Assembly: GCA_037389465.1 (NCBI GenBank)
Contig: JAZARR010000175.1
Span: forward strand, 3,906,001-3,970,000
Length of the DNA: 64,000 bases
Reading direction: 5' to 3'
From: Baylisascaris procyonis
Taxonomy: Eukaryota; Nematoda; Chromadorea; Rhabditida; Ascarididae
The position numbers and the translations under genes are program-made. Position 1 is the stretch's first letter. The number at the start of each line of letters is the position of its first letter. Positions 50,401 to 62,769 of this stretch are shown here, piece by piece. The notes under the pieces were generated by a model, which saw only the letters and a program-made list of their open reading frames with translations, was not told the DNA's origin and ran no database searches.

Positions 50401-52697
50401 TACTACACCATCATAACTAGAAAGGTATGTGGAGAAAAATTACAACTAAATATAATAAAATAAAACACTAAACTGGAATTAAAACGAAATTATAGAAGCA
50501 TTTGAATGATGCAACGAAATTATCTGGTATAAACAGAAGGTTGAAGTTTCAGCATGAGCAAAATTGAGAGCAATGAAAAAAAAATTTAATTAAAAATTGC
50601 GCAACGGGTCTAATACATTTGATAGAACAGCCCGACTAGCAGCTTGTGATATCGATGAAATGGATAGGTAGTGAAGGGGACGCATATATATCTCAATTGC
50701 TGAAGAACATTTACCGCCACGAACAAATTCACTCGATCAATATGTCACATTATTTGAAGAATATTACGGTCAAATGTACAAAGTACTTGAGGAATGTTGT
50801 TATGATCAAATATAGTGAGCTATAGAGAATATTATCAGCTGCTCCCTCCACCCCTCTTCCCTCCTTATCCCGCCTCCCTTTTCTTTCTCTAAAACTCAAA
50901 ATTTATCGTATCATATTTTTGCTCTAAAATTAGCGGGCGAAATAGAAGTAGATATTTGACAAAAGATCATAGCAATCGAATTACGACGATGAAAAAGTAT
51001 GTGCAAATTGTCGACTATTGATCAGATATACAACACAATGATAAACGAAACCACACAGTCACAATTGATGATCAAACGATAAAATGTCGCAACGCTTTAT
51101 GAATGCAACAAAAATTATAAATTCATTTTTCTTCATGCATCATGGGCGATATTTTCACCAAATTTCTATCGATTTATATGTTTCGCTTGGAAATTTTTGT
51201 TAGATTCTCACTGATAGGAAACTAACAATGATTTTTGTTCATGCTAATTTATTATATTAAGTGATTAATTCTAAAAAATAGTTCCAACTACACTATTAGA
51301 AGGGCGTACAGCTTCAAAGAATTTGACTACTTGAACTTTTTGACAACGACAAAAATTATGTCTATATCAGTGATTATAAACGTGTTTAATAACTATTGCT
51401 GTTTTCAGTTTAAGAAGAAAGGAAAACAAATCGCTGAAGTCATTTGTGCTGTGGATTTTTACTTCCAGACAACATACTCTGAAGCGCATAGTAGTCTCTT
51501 TTGTGATTTTAAGAAGTACGAACCAACCCTCCCCATCCCCTCCCCTCAGTTCTCAGGTGTTCACTATCCTTAAACTGAAACCATCTCCATCCAGCGATAA
51601 AGGTTATTCAGAAGCAAAAAAAAAAAACCCGCATAGCGAACATCGAGTGAAAATGGGAGTTGGCAAGGTTTGGATGATAAGGGGGTCGCTGATTTGAGGG
51701 AATTAGAGTTTGTGGTGCAAAAGTGCCCAAAAAAACATCTTGAGAGCGCCATCATGTCAAATACTGAAGTCGTCTAGCGAATTCAAATATAGTTTGCTCA
51801 ATTTTTTATAGCAAACGGTATAAATGTTCGATTGCATCTTTGAGGATCTCATAGACGGCGATTTTTCCTCTTCAAATATATCCACATAGCGTTATTTCAT
51901 CGATGTTTGCGGTTTAATCGTTTTATCAACATCATAACAAATGTGTTGTTTGAATTCTAGGAACAGAAAAGAAATATTAAAAGAAATGGCAAATTTTCAA
52001 ACAGGGATAAACCTAGCGCTCATGTGTCTCTGATAAAGGATCGACAAAATTTTCGAGGGCACAATAGTTGCAATTCCCAAGGAGAAGGAAATTTGAGCCT
52101 CATTTTCAGCGCCATATAAACAACGTTAGTTTAATTCTTCCTCTCTTAGACTTCCCTCTGCATCCCCTTTTTCTCCCCTTTAAACTTCCGGTTCATGTTT
52201 CTTTTTTCCCTCTTAGCTTTCCGTCCAAGTCCACCACTCATTGAAACGTATAAACGCTACTTTGAATAACTGATCTATAAATAAAATGTTGCCAATACTT
52301 TTTCGTGTTTTTCAAGGGCAACAAATAATTTCCTTTTATTGTTCCGGTTATCTCGACTTTGTTCAATGCAGCTGAATTCTTCATTAAAATCGATGAAATT
52401 TTCTCATAAATATTACCATTTCTTTTGACAATCGCTAATAGCAGTATAGTGCTAAGTGTCATGTTAGCAACAATTCCTCGAGGGCATTAAATAAAGCTAT
52501 TAATACATATAACACCATCACTTGCTATTTCCATTAGTACCAAATACAGTATTTTATTGAGCATTACGAATACCATAATATTTTATTGAATTCTACAACG
52601 AGAAACGATAAAGTAGAATAAAAAGTGCAACTCGGAATTTTTCTAGAAAAGAGGAAAATTTGAGCAAACAGTAGTTTCATGTTATAACTTCGATTCT
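44471..52697. other. AT-rich intergenic DNA downstream of Sprouty
   Basis: No supported gene. A GC-richer patch at 46470-46740 has coding-like reading on the plus strand (MPADDALQNAIRRMMSFQIC ending before GTAAAT; further on STEQISDLVVKNCSIVEDGE) but overlapping frames are open on the other strand as well. Perfect TGACGTCA octamers occur at 45222-45229 and 48136-48143. A degenerate ACA-rich tract at 48837-48915 resembles a decayed microsatellite. Confidence 0.45.
52553..52587 (-). terminator. Poly(A) signals of the Sprouty gene
   Basis: Two AATAAA hexamers on the minus strand (complements of 52553-52558 and 52582-52587) lie 111-145 bp downstream of the Sprouty stop codon. That is a usual distance for a short 3' untranslated region. 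Neither cleavage site has been located. Confidence 0.5.
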
Positions 52698-55600
52698 CTA
52701 ACAAGCGATGCGTTGTTTTTGAAATGATCTTGCTATAGTTTTTGGCTGCTCGGTGATTGCTGCAGTTGATTGGGTGGTGCGATAATCACAATGGCAAGAT
52801 CGATCATTCCATGCACAGTATAAACTTTCAGCGGCTGCTTCACAACCTTTTAAAGGAAGATAGCAACAAAGACATGGTAAACATATTGATGCTAGTAATA
52901 CACACATAAGATCGGCAATTTTGCGACGTCGCCATGCAGCTTTCTCGTCAATTTTTGAGGGATGTTCATCGACGGTGAAACATGTCTCAAAGCATCGACA
53001 ATGATAGCGAACTGCTTTGACGCAACACATACACGATAATGAGTCCACTACGCAACCGGATGACAGCAAACATGTATCTCCACAAATCCACTGCGATGGC
53101 AAGTGGCGTGGACGTGCACACTGAATGCAACGGCATCGATGGCATTCCGGACAAACGCCCATCCTTAGAGTTGGCATGACGTCGTTATCCCGTACCGTGA
53201 GTCGAGATATATCAGCATCACCAAAAGATCTATGCAAAGCGTTCCGAAACTGCTGAAAGAGGAGAATGGAATCAAGAAAAATGCATAGAAGGTAAATGGA
53301 TTTTTGCCGCCAATTAACTGTTCCTACGTTTCAAACGCAAATTTTTGAATTCCTTGTTTTTGAGGAATTCAAAGACGTATGATGATGTTATCAACACTTT
53401 TTGCTTATTGTGATAGAAGACTCATATCAAAGTGCCATTTTTTTCGGCGGCTGTTGGAAAGAGAATAATTTAATTCTCTCTAAGCAACATCCTGATTTTC
53501 AATATATTTATTCCACTAATTCTATTTTTGGATCGCATAAATGTTTACGAGACCCGTAAGCATGGAAATAAGCAGGGAAATAATAGCTGGATGAGGTTTT
53601 CACGGGATTCTGAAATTTTGGCTTCATCATTGATGACGGTGACTTTATGCCTTTGAGGCTGCTCTTGGGCTCCGAGTTACTTCCTCTACAAAACTAACAC
53701 ATTGTGTCCTGTATGGACTTTCCAACTGTTTACGCCTGAGACATTCCTAGCAAGAAAAAATGGAAAATACGAACATTATGGTCATGCTTCCGAGATTTCT
53801 CCAGCGAAAGATTCCCGGTTGACAGCGATCGTTTACGTCCATATCGACTATCTGCTTGTATTTGTGATACCCGTACTGTAGCACCTCCAACTCTTCGACT
53901 AAGGTCGATCTTAGACTTGGATGTTAGGAAAGGTGGCACCACCGGTAATGTCTTCACGACCGGACTGTCTTTGGACATTTGATGTGCGCATTTCGGATCT
54001 TGTTCTTTTCGCTTCATATAAAACGTAACATCGCTTTTCGAACGGGGTTTTCGAATCGAATCCATATATTCGACAAACTGCGGCGGACAAGAACTCGTAC
54101 TGAAAAATTCCTCACAATGACCTAGATTTCCTTTTTCGTGCAATAGATAATTAAGATGATTTTCACATAATAATAAATCATATTTCAGAGGACCTCATCA
54201 GCGCCTTTAGCGTAGTTGCGAGAAAAAGTATTCAGTGAACGACTAATAGGCCACTATTAAGGTTACTAATCGTGATGACTCGTTTATATGTTATTCACCT
54301 AAAAGAGTCCTAAAATCCATCGAAAAAAACTCGAATATCTTCAGCGTTCGCTACTCCATTTTTTTTCTCTCTTCAATGCTTGCTAACATGCAATCTCATC
54401 TAATAGCCTGGAAGCTGTACCTGGGTTCATCCATATTCAACGCGTTTGTGTTCGGCATAGGAGTATACTCATTTTTCTGGATCGGTGCGGTCCGTATCGC
54501 CGTTAAGTGATTCTGCAATCTTTTTATATCAAATTCGATGCGCCAACGTTTCAGTACGTATTGTATGCTTCCATTTCTCTTCCTTTCTTTATCAGCTCTT
54601 CTTCCTATATTTTTGCGCCTTAGAAAGACGACAGTATTTGTCAGAGTTAAAAGTGTGATGTTTTACATTTTTAGAGAATCCCCTAAGGGTTCGATCCTTC
54701 AGCTTTTGTAGCTAGCATGGTTGCAGCTGAAATACAGAGGTCCCAACCTTTCTGCAGATTATGGGTTTCGAGGAATAAAGGAATATATAGACTTCACATC
54801 GACAATTCAATTCTTGCAATACGGCAGTACTAGTGGGTTTCAGTTACGGATCAATAGAATTTCTCATGCTAATGCCAGACTGCTTAAAACTAGAAAGCCG
54901 TTTGTTGGTCATCAGAAATATAAAGGATCCAGAATAAGACGCATATATCGTTTTATTCAGTGATAAGCGTTGATAAGGCGAATTATCAGCTGGAATGCAA
55001 GTAAAGAGTTTGTCCTGCAGTCTATAGGTTATACTTATCAAATCTGATTGCCATATCTTTTCTCATTCTCATTTAAGAACTACGAAACGGCTAACACAAA
55101 CAATATATGCAGTTATAACGTATATCTTTTGATAAAAAAGTTCTTCCTCGTCGGCTGAAAAAAATACTAAAGCTGAATAAAAGACTTATTCCTTGGAATC
55201 CATATATAGTGGTATGGGAATATAATTTGCAAATAGGGAATAAAAGCAAAATGTAATAGAGTAGAATAACTGAAGTAATAGCAAGTCAGTGGCATCTTAT
55301 TTAGTTTGTGCGGAATAGAAAGCAGCTTATCAAATTCTGAACAAGTGAAACGAAGTGTTTTTTTTTTTTTTGCATATTTATAAACGATCTTTCATTTGCT
55401 GTATTAAAAAAAAATCACCTCTGACGTAAGCAACTCTTATCAGGTGGAACATGCAATAGATCAAATGAATAATGCTAAGATTTGAAATATGATTTTAAAA
55501 TTTCTTCAAAAAAAAATTTTTTTTTCTATTTTTATTCAGATGAAAAGATTTTTCAACAATTAAAAAAAAATTTTGTTGCTCTCATTTGTGCGTCCTTTTC

Positions 55601-56093
55601 CCATCTTTTTGATAGTTTTGACATTATTTCCATATTCGGCAGACAAACCTATTCATTTATTCATAATTTAATTTTAACAAAAAAGTTGCAATTTGAAAAA
55701 ATAATATGGATAGTTGTTGCAAAAAAAAAAGAGAGACAATATAGCTCAACGATAAGATCAAATGATTTGGAGGACGCTCAAAGCGATGATCACACATCCA
55801 CAAATGTCTACTTTCAGGAAACACTAAAATTTCTAGTCTGACAATCACAAGTAACTTTCACTTATATTTTTAGCTGTATGAAACGGAATAACAATGAAAC
55901 GAAAAAGTGTCGGCATAGATTAATCACTAAAGTGATAAGTAAAGTTTAAACGATTATTTTAATGCTGATATGATAATAATTTATTAAGATTGCAGCTTAC
56001 CATTGTTCTCGTTAGACAATGAAGTGAATCATTTTTTGGAATTGTTGATGCAGTTGACACTCCCATACATTCGGTTTTTCTTTCATCGCACAT
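52698..56093 (-). CDS. Sprouty-family regulator of receptor tyrosine kinase signalling
   Basis: Sprouty proteins are membrane-associated modulators of RTK/Ras/MAPK signalling. Four exons join in phase (0,2,0): 56001-56093, 54421-54512, 53775-54099 and 52698-53252, giving 354 residues. ATG at 56093 directly follows a TTTTTTTTCAG acceptor, which could be a cis or a spliced-leader trans-splice site. Residues 45-51 read NEYTPMP, matching the NxY(S/T)xxP Cbl-TKB docking motif of Sprouty (Tyr55 of human SPRY2, from memory). A Ser-rich linker (SRYGRKRSLSTGNLSLEKSR) precedes the C-terminal Sprouty domain at about 204-325: CPECHRCRCIQC, ARPRHLPSQWICGDTC, CMCCVKAVRYHC, LASICLPCLCCYLPLKGC, DRSCHC. The central cysteine cluster of vertebrate Sproutys is replaced by a charged stretch (DEKAAWRRRK). 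The donor after exon 3 (AAT|GTTCGT) is the least certain junction. SPRED is less likely because no EVH1 domain is present. Confidence 0.88.
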
Positions 56094-58699
56094 CTGAAAA
56101 AAAAGGGGAACACAATTTAAAATTTCGTTACTCTCTTGATAGAACATAAAAACGTTCAATTTATCAGCATAAATTCGATGAAAGAAAATATTTCGTGTCG
56201 TCATTTATCTATAGAGAATTGCGCAAATTGATATTTACAAGCACTAAGTCATAGATGCGACTTGTGATGAATTAAATTTTTTGTTGTTGCTACTCTATTT
56301 AGTTTTTATTTTTAGTGAAACTATTTTCGAATATTTTTTGCGAGAATATACATTTTACAATATACAATATACATTTAGTGAAACTATATGTAAATTTTAT
56401 AATGTTCAATCGAGAATGAATATACAAGATTTACGAGAATAACACGAGACATTCGAATATACGAGCTTTAGGAAAAAACTATTTGAATCATTATTTACTA
56501 ATAAACTTTTTGATTTATGATCATTTATCGTCAGCGCATCTACGCCTCTGCTTTCAAAAAATAGAAAGAATTCCGATTTGCGACGATTTGAAACGAGTTT
56601 TTCATAGCTAACAAATTTAGTCATAAGTAAACACGATGGGACAACAAGCCTTTTATTGCAATCATATTGCTCTTTTAATTGCTCAGCTGTCGGTCACCTA
56701 CCTAATGAATAACTATATAAAATCACTTTTCCATTTTATCAAAAAATAAATCGTATAATTCTCTAAATGTGCAAATTTGTTCCGAATCAATTTATCTATA
56801 AAATATATTTGAATTTAGAGAAAAATGCAACAAAATTTTCTAAAATTAAGGGCATATTTATTTGCAATACGAATGGCTCTGGTTGCAAATCAAGGAATAG
56901 GAGAAAGATGCGCGCTAGAAGTATTGGCACGGCACGTGTTTTTTTTGTTTTTTGGTTTTTTTTTTGCAGTTCATTATATAAAATCAAACATCAACGAAGC
57001 TGCATCGTGCGATACGCGTTTTAGCAATTCCGATCATCAAACCAACCAATTGCGTGAATTGCTAGTAATTAATAACATACACTCAATAACGCAATCAAAA
57101 TTTAACTGATCCAACTGCTATTATACTCCTTCAATGGAAGACTAGTCTATTTGAGATCCGATGGATGTAAAATGAAAGTCCGATCGATCGAAAATGTTAA
57201 CAATTTTTTAGCCATGATCCGGAGTTGAAACGACAGACAGACAGAAACGCGGTCGCCGTAGTGCGTTCTACAAGCGCAAGTTTACAAGGGCGCATTAAAA
57301 GCGCTTTGAAAAAAATTTTTTTTAGCGACCGTTCAACTTCTTGAGCGCTAGATGAAAGCTCATTTAAAGAAGACAGCTGATCGGAATCAAAAAACTGATA
57401 ATATATGTTGTGTTACGTCTGGCTGTCAATGATTAATGCCGAATATAATGAATCGAAAATAATTTCGCTTGAAGAATAGAATGAGTAATAGTGAAAAGTA
57501 TTTCCAAAAAAAAAAAAAAATCCCCTCTTCATATCTTTTGCAACTTATGAATAAAAAATCGCAGACAAACAGACAGACATACACGTACACAAATACATAC
57601 TTATGTAGAGGAAAATGGTAGCATTATAAACACAGGAAGTGTCTTTATTTGTATCATATTTGTTTAGGCTCATGGCGATTGCAAGTTGCTTGTGTAGCAT
57701 ATTGCAAATGTCATACACAAAAAAGATTCATTCGTTGAATAAAAGAGCACACATGGGAACGATTTCGAAATCTTGTGAAATATAATTTTTTTTTCTATTT
57801 CACTGTAAAGTTGATTATTCGATGGTTTAGAAAATTTTTTTCCCATTAGCCGAACAAATGCAAATATTAAAATATGATGGCTTGTTCTTTATGCTTCCGC
57901 TTGACGAGATTATTTTTTCTATTGCCTCATTATAAAATTATATCGTTCGAATGACAGACAGCTATTACTTTACTATATTTTACTCTACTATATTTTATTT
58001 TACTTTACTTTACTTTTGTTTTGTATAATTTTCTTCATTTAATTTCAATCAACAGACGATCAGCTAACCAACACTATTAAATATCAGTTCCAATAAATTT
58101 AAAACATATTAATGCAATAAAATTTTCTTTACAAAGGCGTTTGAATGAATTAAAGATTATTAAGCGGAATAGAAAATGATGACAAATGATAAACGATTCT
58201 ATCTTGTATTACTCATGTTTACTGAAATAGAATCACAGTTATGCAAAAAAAGTAACAGATAGAATAGGATTGTCATATATCACTAATAGTAATCTTATCA
58301 CATATATTAATAGTTATTTTATCACAAATTTATCACATATCATCACAGTTATCACATCACACAAAAAATTTTTAGTAATCACAAGTGATATTCACCGTGT
58401 AGCCGCCTTTCTACTGTGGAATTTTAGGTGATAAAAAATTTATTTTAGTATACCTTTCGAAAAATATCAGAGGATTGACATATGAGAAGAAAAGCTTCAA
58501 ATTAAAACATGCAATTTTCTAGTCAATTATTCAACGTGTAAGGATTTAAATTGGTAAGTGAGTATACATAATCATAGAAAACTCAGCAAATTGGCCTTCA
58601 AAGACATAAATGCACTCATAGAAACAGATTCGACGAAGCCACTTGCGTTTATCACATATGTCATTTAACCAGTTAACATACGCATCATATAGCCTAAAT
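56094..58699. other. AT-rich region upstream of Sprouty
   Basis: Presumed 5' flank of the minus-strand Sprouty gene. It holds a poly-A tract (57508-57520), short AC/GA-rich simple sequence (57229-57243, 57559-57595) and no coding exon I can support. Overlapping frames at 56767-57109 look like chance. Confidence 0.5.
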
Positions 58700-58905
58700 C
58701 AATATTATTTAATGCCAAAGTTGATCTCCATTTTGATATCTAACTGAATGCTATTTAATGCCGAAGTTGATCTCCACTTTGGTGCTCTTTTGGAAAATTT
58801 GATCAATACTATTCAAGATAAAGTTGATCTCCATTTTGATAACTAAATGAATACCATTTAATGCCGAAGTTGATCTCCACTTTGATACGCTTTTGGAAAA
58901 TTTTG
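58700..58905. repeat. Tandem repeat, 103-bp dimer, two copies
   Basis: The core TTGATCTCCA, usually preceded by AATGCCGAAG, occurs at 58721, 58767, 58824 and 58870. The spacings 46, 57 and 46 show a 103-bp dimer present twice: copies one and three match best (CCATTTTGATA), as do two and four (CCACTTTG followed by CTTTTGGAAAATTT). Confidence 0.85.
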
Positions 58906-60100
58906 CAAAGTGCAACAATGATCTATTCCACTTGTTTATGCGTACGCATATGTATGTCTATTTTTGACCGTCTGTTCGCATGACTGGTACTTTCAACTCA
59001 GCGGTCAAAGAAGCTAGTGTAACTATACAAGGAAATCTTTTACACTTTCGAAAATGGAGTTAAGGGGGAATACAAGTGCGGAAAAAAGTAAAGTGCGGGA
59101 AAGTCAATAGAATATGTGCATATTTTTATACATTCTAAATGTAAGGGTCTTTTCCTCGAATATTGCGTTGTTTTCTGATGTATAGAGATGGATGACGGAT
59201 GCGCATTCATAAATGCTATATAGCGCTATACAATATGAGCGGGAACACATGGAGCAAATACAACATTGTGCGACATTGAAAAAAAACCGAAAAAAAAAAT
59301 AACAGCAACTGACGAGGAAATCCGCATTCCGCTATAAATTTATAGACGTGAGAAAAAGAAACATCTTATGCGAAGACGTTTTGAAATTTAGAAAAATGTT
59401 TGCACAAAACTTTTAAAACGAAAAAAAAACATTTTACAATGAAAAAAAAAAATTAAAGATGCACCTTTGATCACAGATGTGATCTACGATCGATACTTTA
59501 CGAGACGTGTTTCAATCTCGCAGATTCTATTATAGTCATCATTCTGTCCAACTATTAGAAACGACTATTTTCTGATATTATAGGCAATTTTTCATTGTTT
59601 TTTAAAATAAATTTAGATTTGTTTTATTCTCATCCTCAGAAAATACTGCAATGCCGATATGCGTGAATATTCCAGAAAAAAAAAAATTAGGAAATCTCGT
59701 TTTGCATGAAAAATTTTTCACTAGGAATGCGAATCATTATAAGTTCTAGGCCACTGTCTTTCGATCGCTTGAGAGGAAGGCGCAACTATCGTTTGGAAAT
59801 GAGACTCTAAAGAACATTTTTCACTTCTTTTTGAACTTAATTGCTAACTTAAGAATAGTTTACTTCCATTATTATCGCAATAAACGCTTTCTTATTTTTT
59901 CTATGAACGCTTGGAATTTTCTTCCTGCCATTTTTTGTACTCAGCCGGAAAATTTGCATTATTAAAGGCGAATTGGCCAAACTACCGAAAGTTGAAAGAC
60001 GTTATGAATGAAAAATCTTTGAGATTAGCAGCAACAATCGTATTTTAATCGTAAATTTAAAAAACTGACAAGATGCAGAAAGAGTGACGGGTTTGTTGGG

Positions 60101-62760
60101 ATGCGCGGACCATTTACAAACAATTCCCCCTCTCCTAACCCATTCCCATTGCTTCTTTGTGTGAAAGGTTTCTTATGGATATCTGGTGGCATAAATTTTT
60201 CACATGACCGACCGATCATGCAAGTATCCAGGCAGATCACATTCATCCTTTTGGCCAAGAAGCCTAGACAGAAAAATGCGAGTAAATCCTTTTTTTTACA
60301 ATAAATTCGTAGCAAATAAGATGAACAAAAAAACTCGGAGTAAATTAGTGAGTAAAGGTAACAACATTTTTTGAAAAATATTTGAAAAATGATTCAGAAC
60401 TAATTCATTTTATAGCTGAATAATTGTTCAAAAATTATTTCTTTTTAATGATAAATAAGTAAACTATTGCTTCAAATTGGTGTTGATATGAGACGTGTTG
60501 ACGTTATCAATGTGCATCCTTTTTGAATCAAAGATTAAAGCGATTTTTCTGGTGTTAGGACAATACCAATAAGATGTTTGATCTGGAAGCCAATTTTTTT
60601 TGAAATTTTGGCTAGCGAAGTAAAAAAATTTGTTAAATTAGGATGAGCAAAATAACACCTACACTCATGGATTTAGAGAAGCAAAACAGGCGAGGATTAT
60701 TCAGGCTTGCGAGATTTGCAAGAGATTTTAGGGCAATCGCAACGGAAAGCGAAAATTTTATGGCTAGCGAATCGAGCCGGAGAAATAAGGTTCTTCATAT
60801 AGCACGTAGTAAAACCTAGGTTCTTCATATAGTAGTTAGTTGGAGGTACTTTAAAAATTTTATTTAAAATTCCCTTACTTGTATGCGAACGCCATCATAC
60901 TCGCCTTATACGTCTTTTTGATAAGTTACTTTCTCAGAAAACATTAACAATTACTTAGATAAACTGCGCATAAAAGATTGTGAAATGGAGAGCGAAGTAA
61001 GCGTGGCAATCGATGAATTCTATACAAAAATAATAAAGGAAGAATAAATGCGATGATAAAATCCGAATATTGTATAAATGAATATGCATAATTGTGAAGA
61101 ATTTTATTATAGGAGTTACTTACCACACAATCATATCAATTCCATTCTTTGCAGTGATTATACTTAAATTCTATTCAAAGATATTAAATTAATAGTTCAT
61201 TAGAGTTATAACATGGATGTAAGACTTCAGCAAAAACAGTCTGATGGTACTCTTCACTAAATTTGCGCAGTGAAATATTTTGGTGCGTGATTTCTGCAAA
61301 TACAGTAGGTAACCTTGAAAAGCTTTTTGAGCGGTCGCACTCCACCATTCTCGAAAAGACTTCGTGCAGAAAAAAGAAAAGAGGAACACTGCTGTATTGC
61401 TCGACGCAAAATTTTTCATCGATGATGGTTGATGCATTTCAACCCCGACAACAAAATGACCTTTCAGTCTACGTCACAAACGGAACAAACAAACGTCACA
61501 GATATATGCTCGATCATGGGTTCATTTCATTCATCAATAACAATTCCCCTAGAATTTTATGAAAATTGCAATAAATTTTGCGATAAAATTTTTTTTTTTT
61601 TTTGCAAATTGCAACAATTCAATAGATAATTTTGCGAAATAATTCCCTAAAGAAAAAATTATATAGATAATATTAAATGGTTTAAGAGTAGCTGAAAACT
61701 TCAGGACTTGAATAAATTGAAATATTGAGATGAAATTTACTATTGAGGAAAATTTGATTTTTATTTACTCTTTCAACTTTATGATTACAATGTTATTTTC
61801 ATTTTCGTCGTCACATCAAAGTTTCTGGAATCGATGATCGTGAAGAACCTTAAATATGGTGCTCAAAATGATACATCGCTAAATGCGTAATAAAATTATC
61901 AAAAAGTAACACGGCAATTGATTAATATCAACGAAAAACAATCAATAAATAACCAGTAATAACACGAATAAAATAAATATTCATTAACACCTAATAATAT
62001 CCAAGTTTTTATAAGTCAACGTTAGCAAATTAAGAAGCCAAATAATTATGCCTAATTAGATGGTACCAATTTTTTAAAATATCTAAGTGGAAATGAATGA
62101 TGGAATAAGTTTTCAAAGAGGAATAAGAATGAACGTAGCACATATAGTGCGATTCGATTCATCACATTACGTGAAAATATTTCGCAGTACGGTGTGTCGT
62201 TGTGTTCCTTTGTGAGACATTGAAATCACGTCACATCCTGTTTGTACCGCCCCTACGGTTTTGTTCCGTGTTTAGAGCATCCTCTAATATCATCACCTAC
62301 GATAAACAATTCATTCCTAAAAAGATATATTGGGGAAATTTTTTTTCCGATTCATATCAAATATAAATTTTTATCACTTTCATATTTTTTCAGATAATAT
62401 TTGAGTAGATTTAAATTTTGGGAATTTTTTTTTTTGGTTGAGCTTCGTAATTATATGCTAATGGATATAGTTGATATTTACTATGGAGATCTTTGCAGTT
62501 TAGTCCTTCCCACCTCCTTCTGCAGCTGGAGAGATCATCTAATTGAGAAATCACAGGAAAGAAATTAATTATCTCTAACAGTGAGATGTAAGAATTCCGA
62601 ATGTTTGCTGGAACGGTCATGGGATCTGATGTGTTGAAGGGTTCGCAAATCTGCGTTCTTTTTCTGCATTTTTGTCGAAATTGCACACCCCTTTCTAATG
62701 CATTTTGCCAATTTGCATTCGCAGATTGAATTATGGCAACATCATGCTTTTTTTCCTTTA
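60101..62760 (-). CDS. Candidate cysteine-rich gene, exons uncertain
   Basis: Minus strand. An open stretch at 62411-62760 includes ANANWQNALERGVQFRQKCR, KRTQICEPFNTSDPMTVPAN and SSCRRRWEGLNC. It may be one exon, or two if the T-rich segment before a TTTCTCAATTAG acceptor (about 62540) is intron. It could end at CAT A|GTAAAT (about 62485), phase 1. A later stretch begins after TTTTTCTGTCTAG (about 60270), fits that phase, and reads FLAKRMNVICLDTCMIGRSC, then KKPFTQRSNGNGLGEGELFV, ending by about 60101 or at a stop near 60025. The spacing of C-x3-W-E-G-x2-C recalls extracellular cysteine-rich domains (for example hormone-receptor domains), but the match is too slight to name. The whole model is tentative. 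Confidence 0.25.
60782..60834. repeat. Short direct repeat
   Basis: AGGTTCTTCATATAG occurs twice about 33 bp apart (near 60788 and 60821). It is a small local duplication with no assigned function. Confidence 0.5.
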
Positions 62761-62769
62761 ATTATCTAT

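Noticed and set aside
54680..54705. GGGTTCGATCC, resembling a tRNA T-loop
   Set aside because: No matching box A at the right distance and no cloverleaf can be drawn.
61189..61629. Overlapping 66-99 codon frames on both strands
   Set aside because: Several mutually overlapping frames, none with splice or homology support; chance is sufficient.
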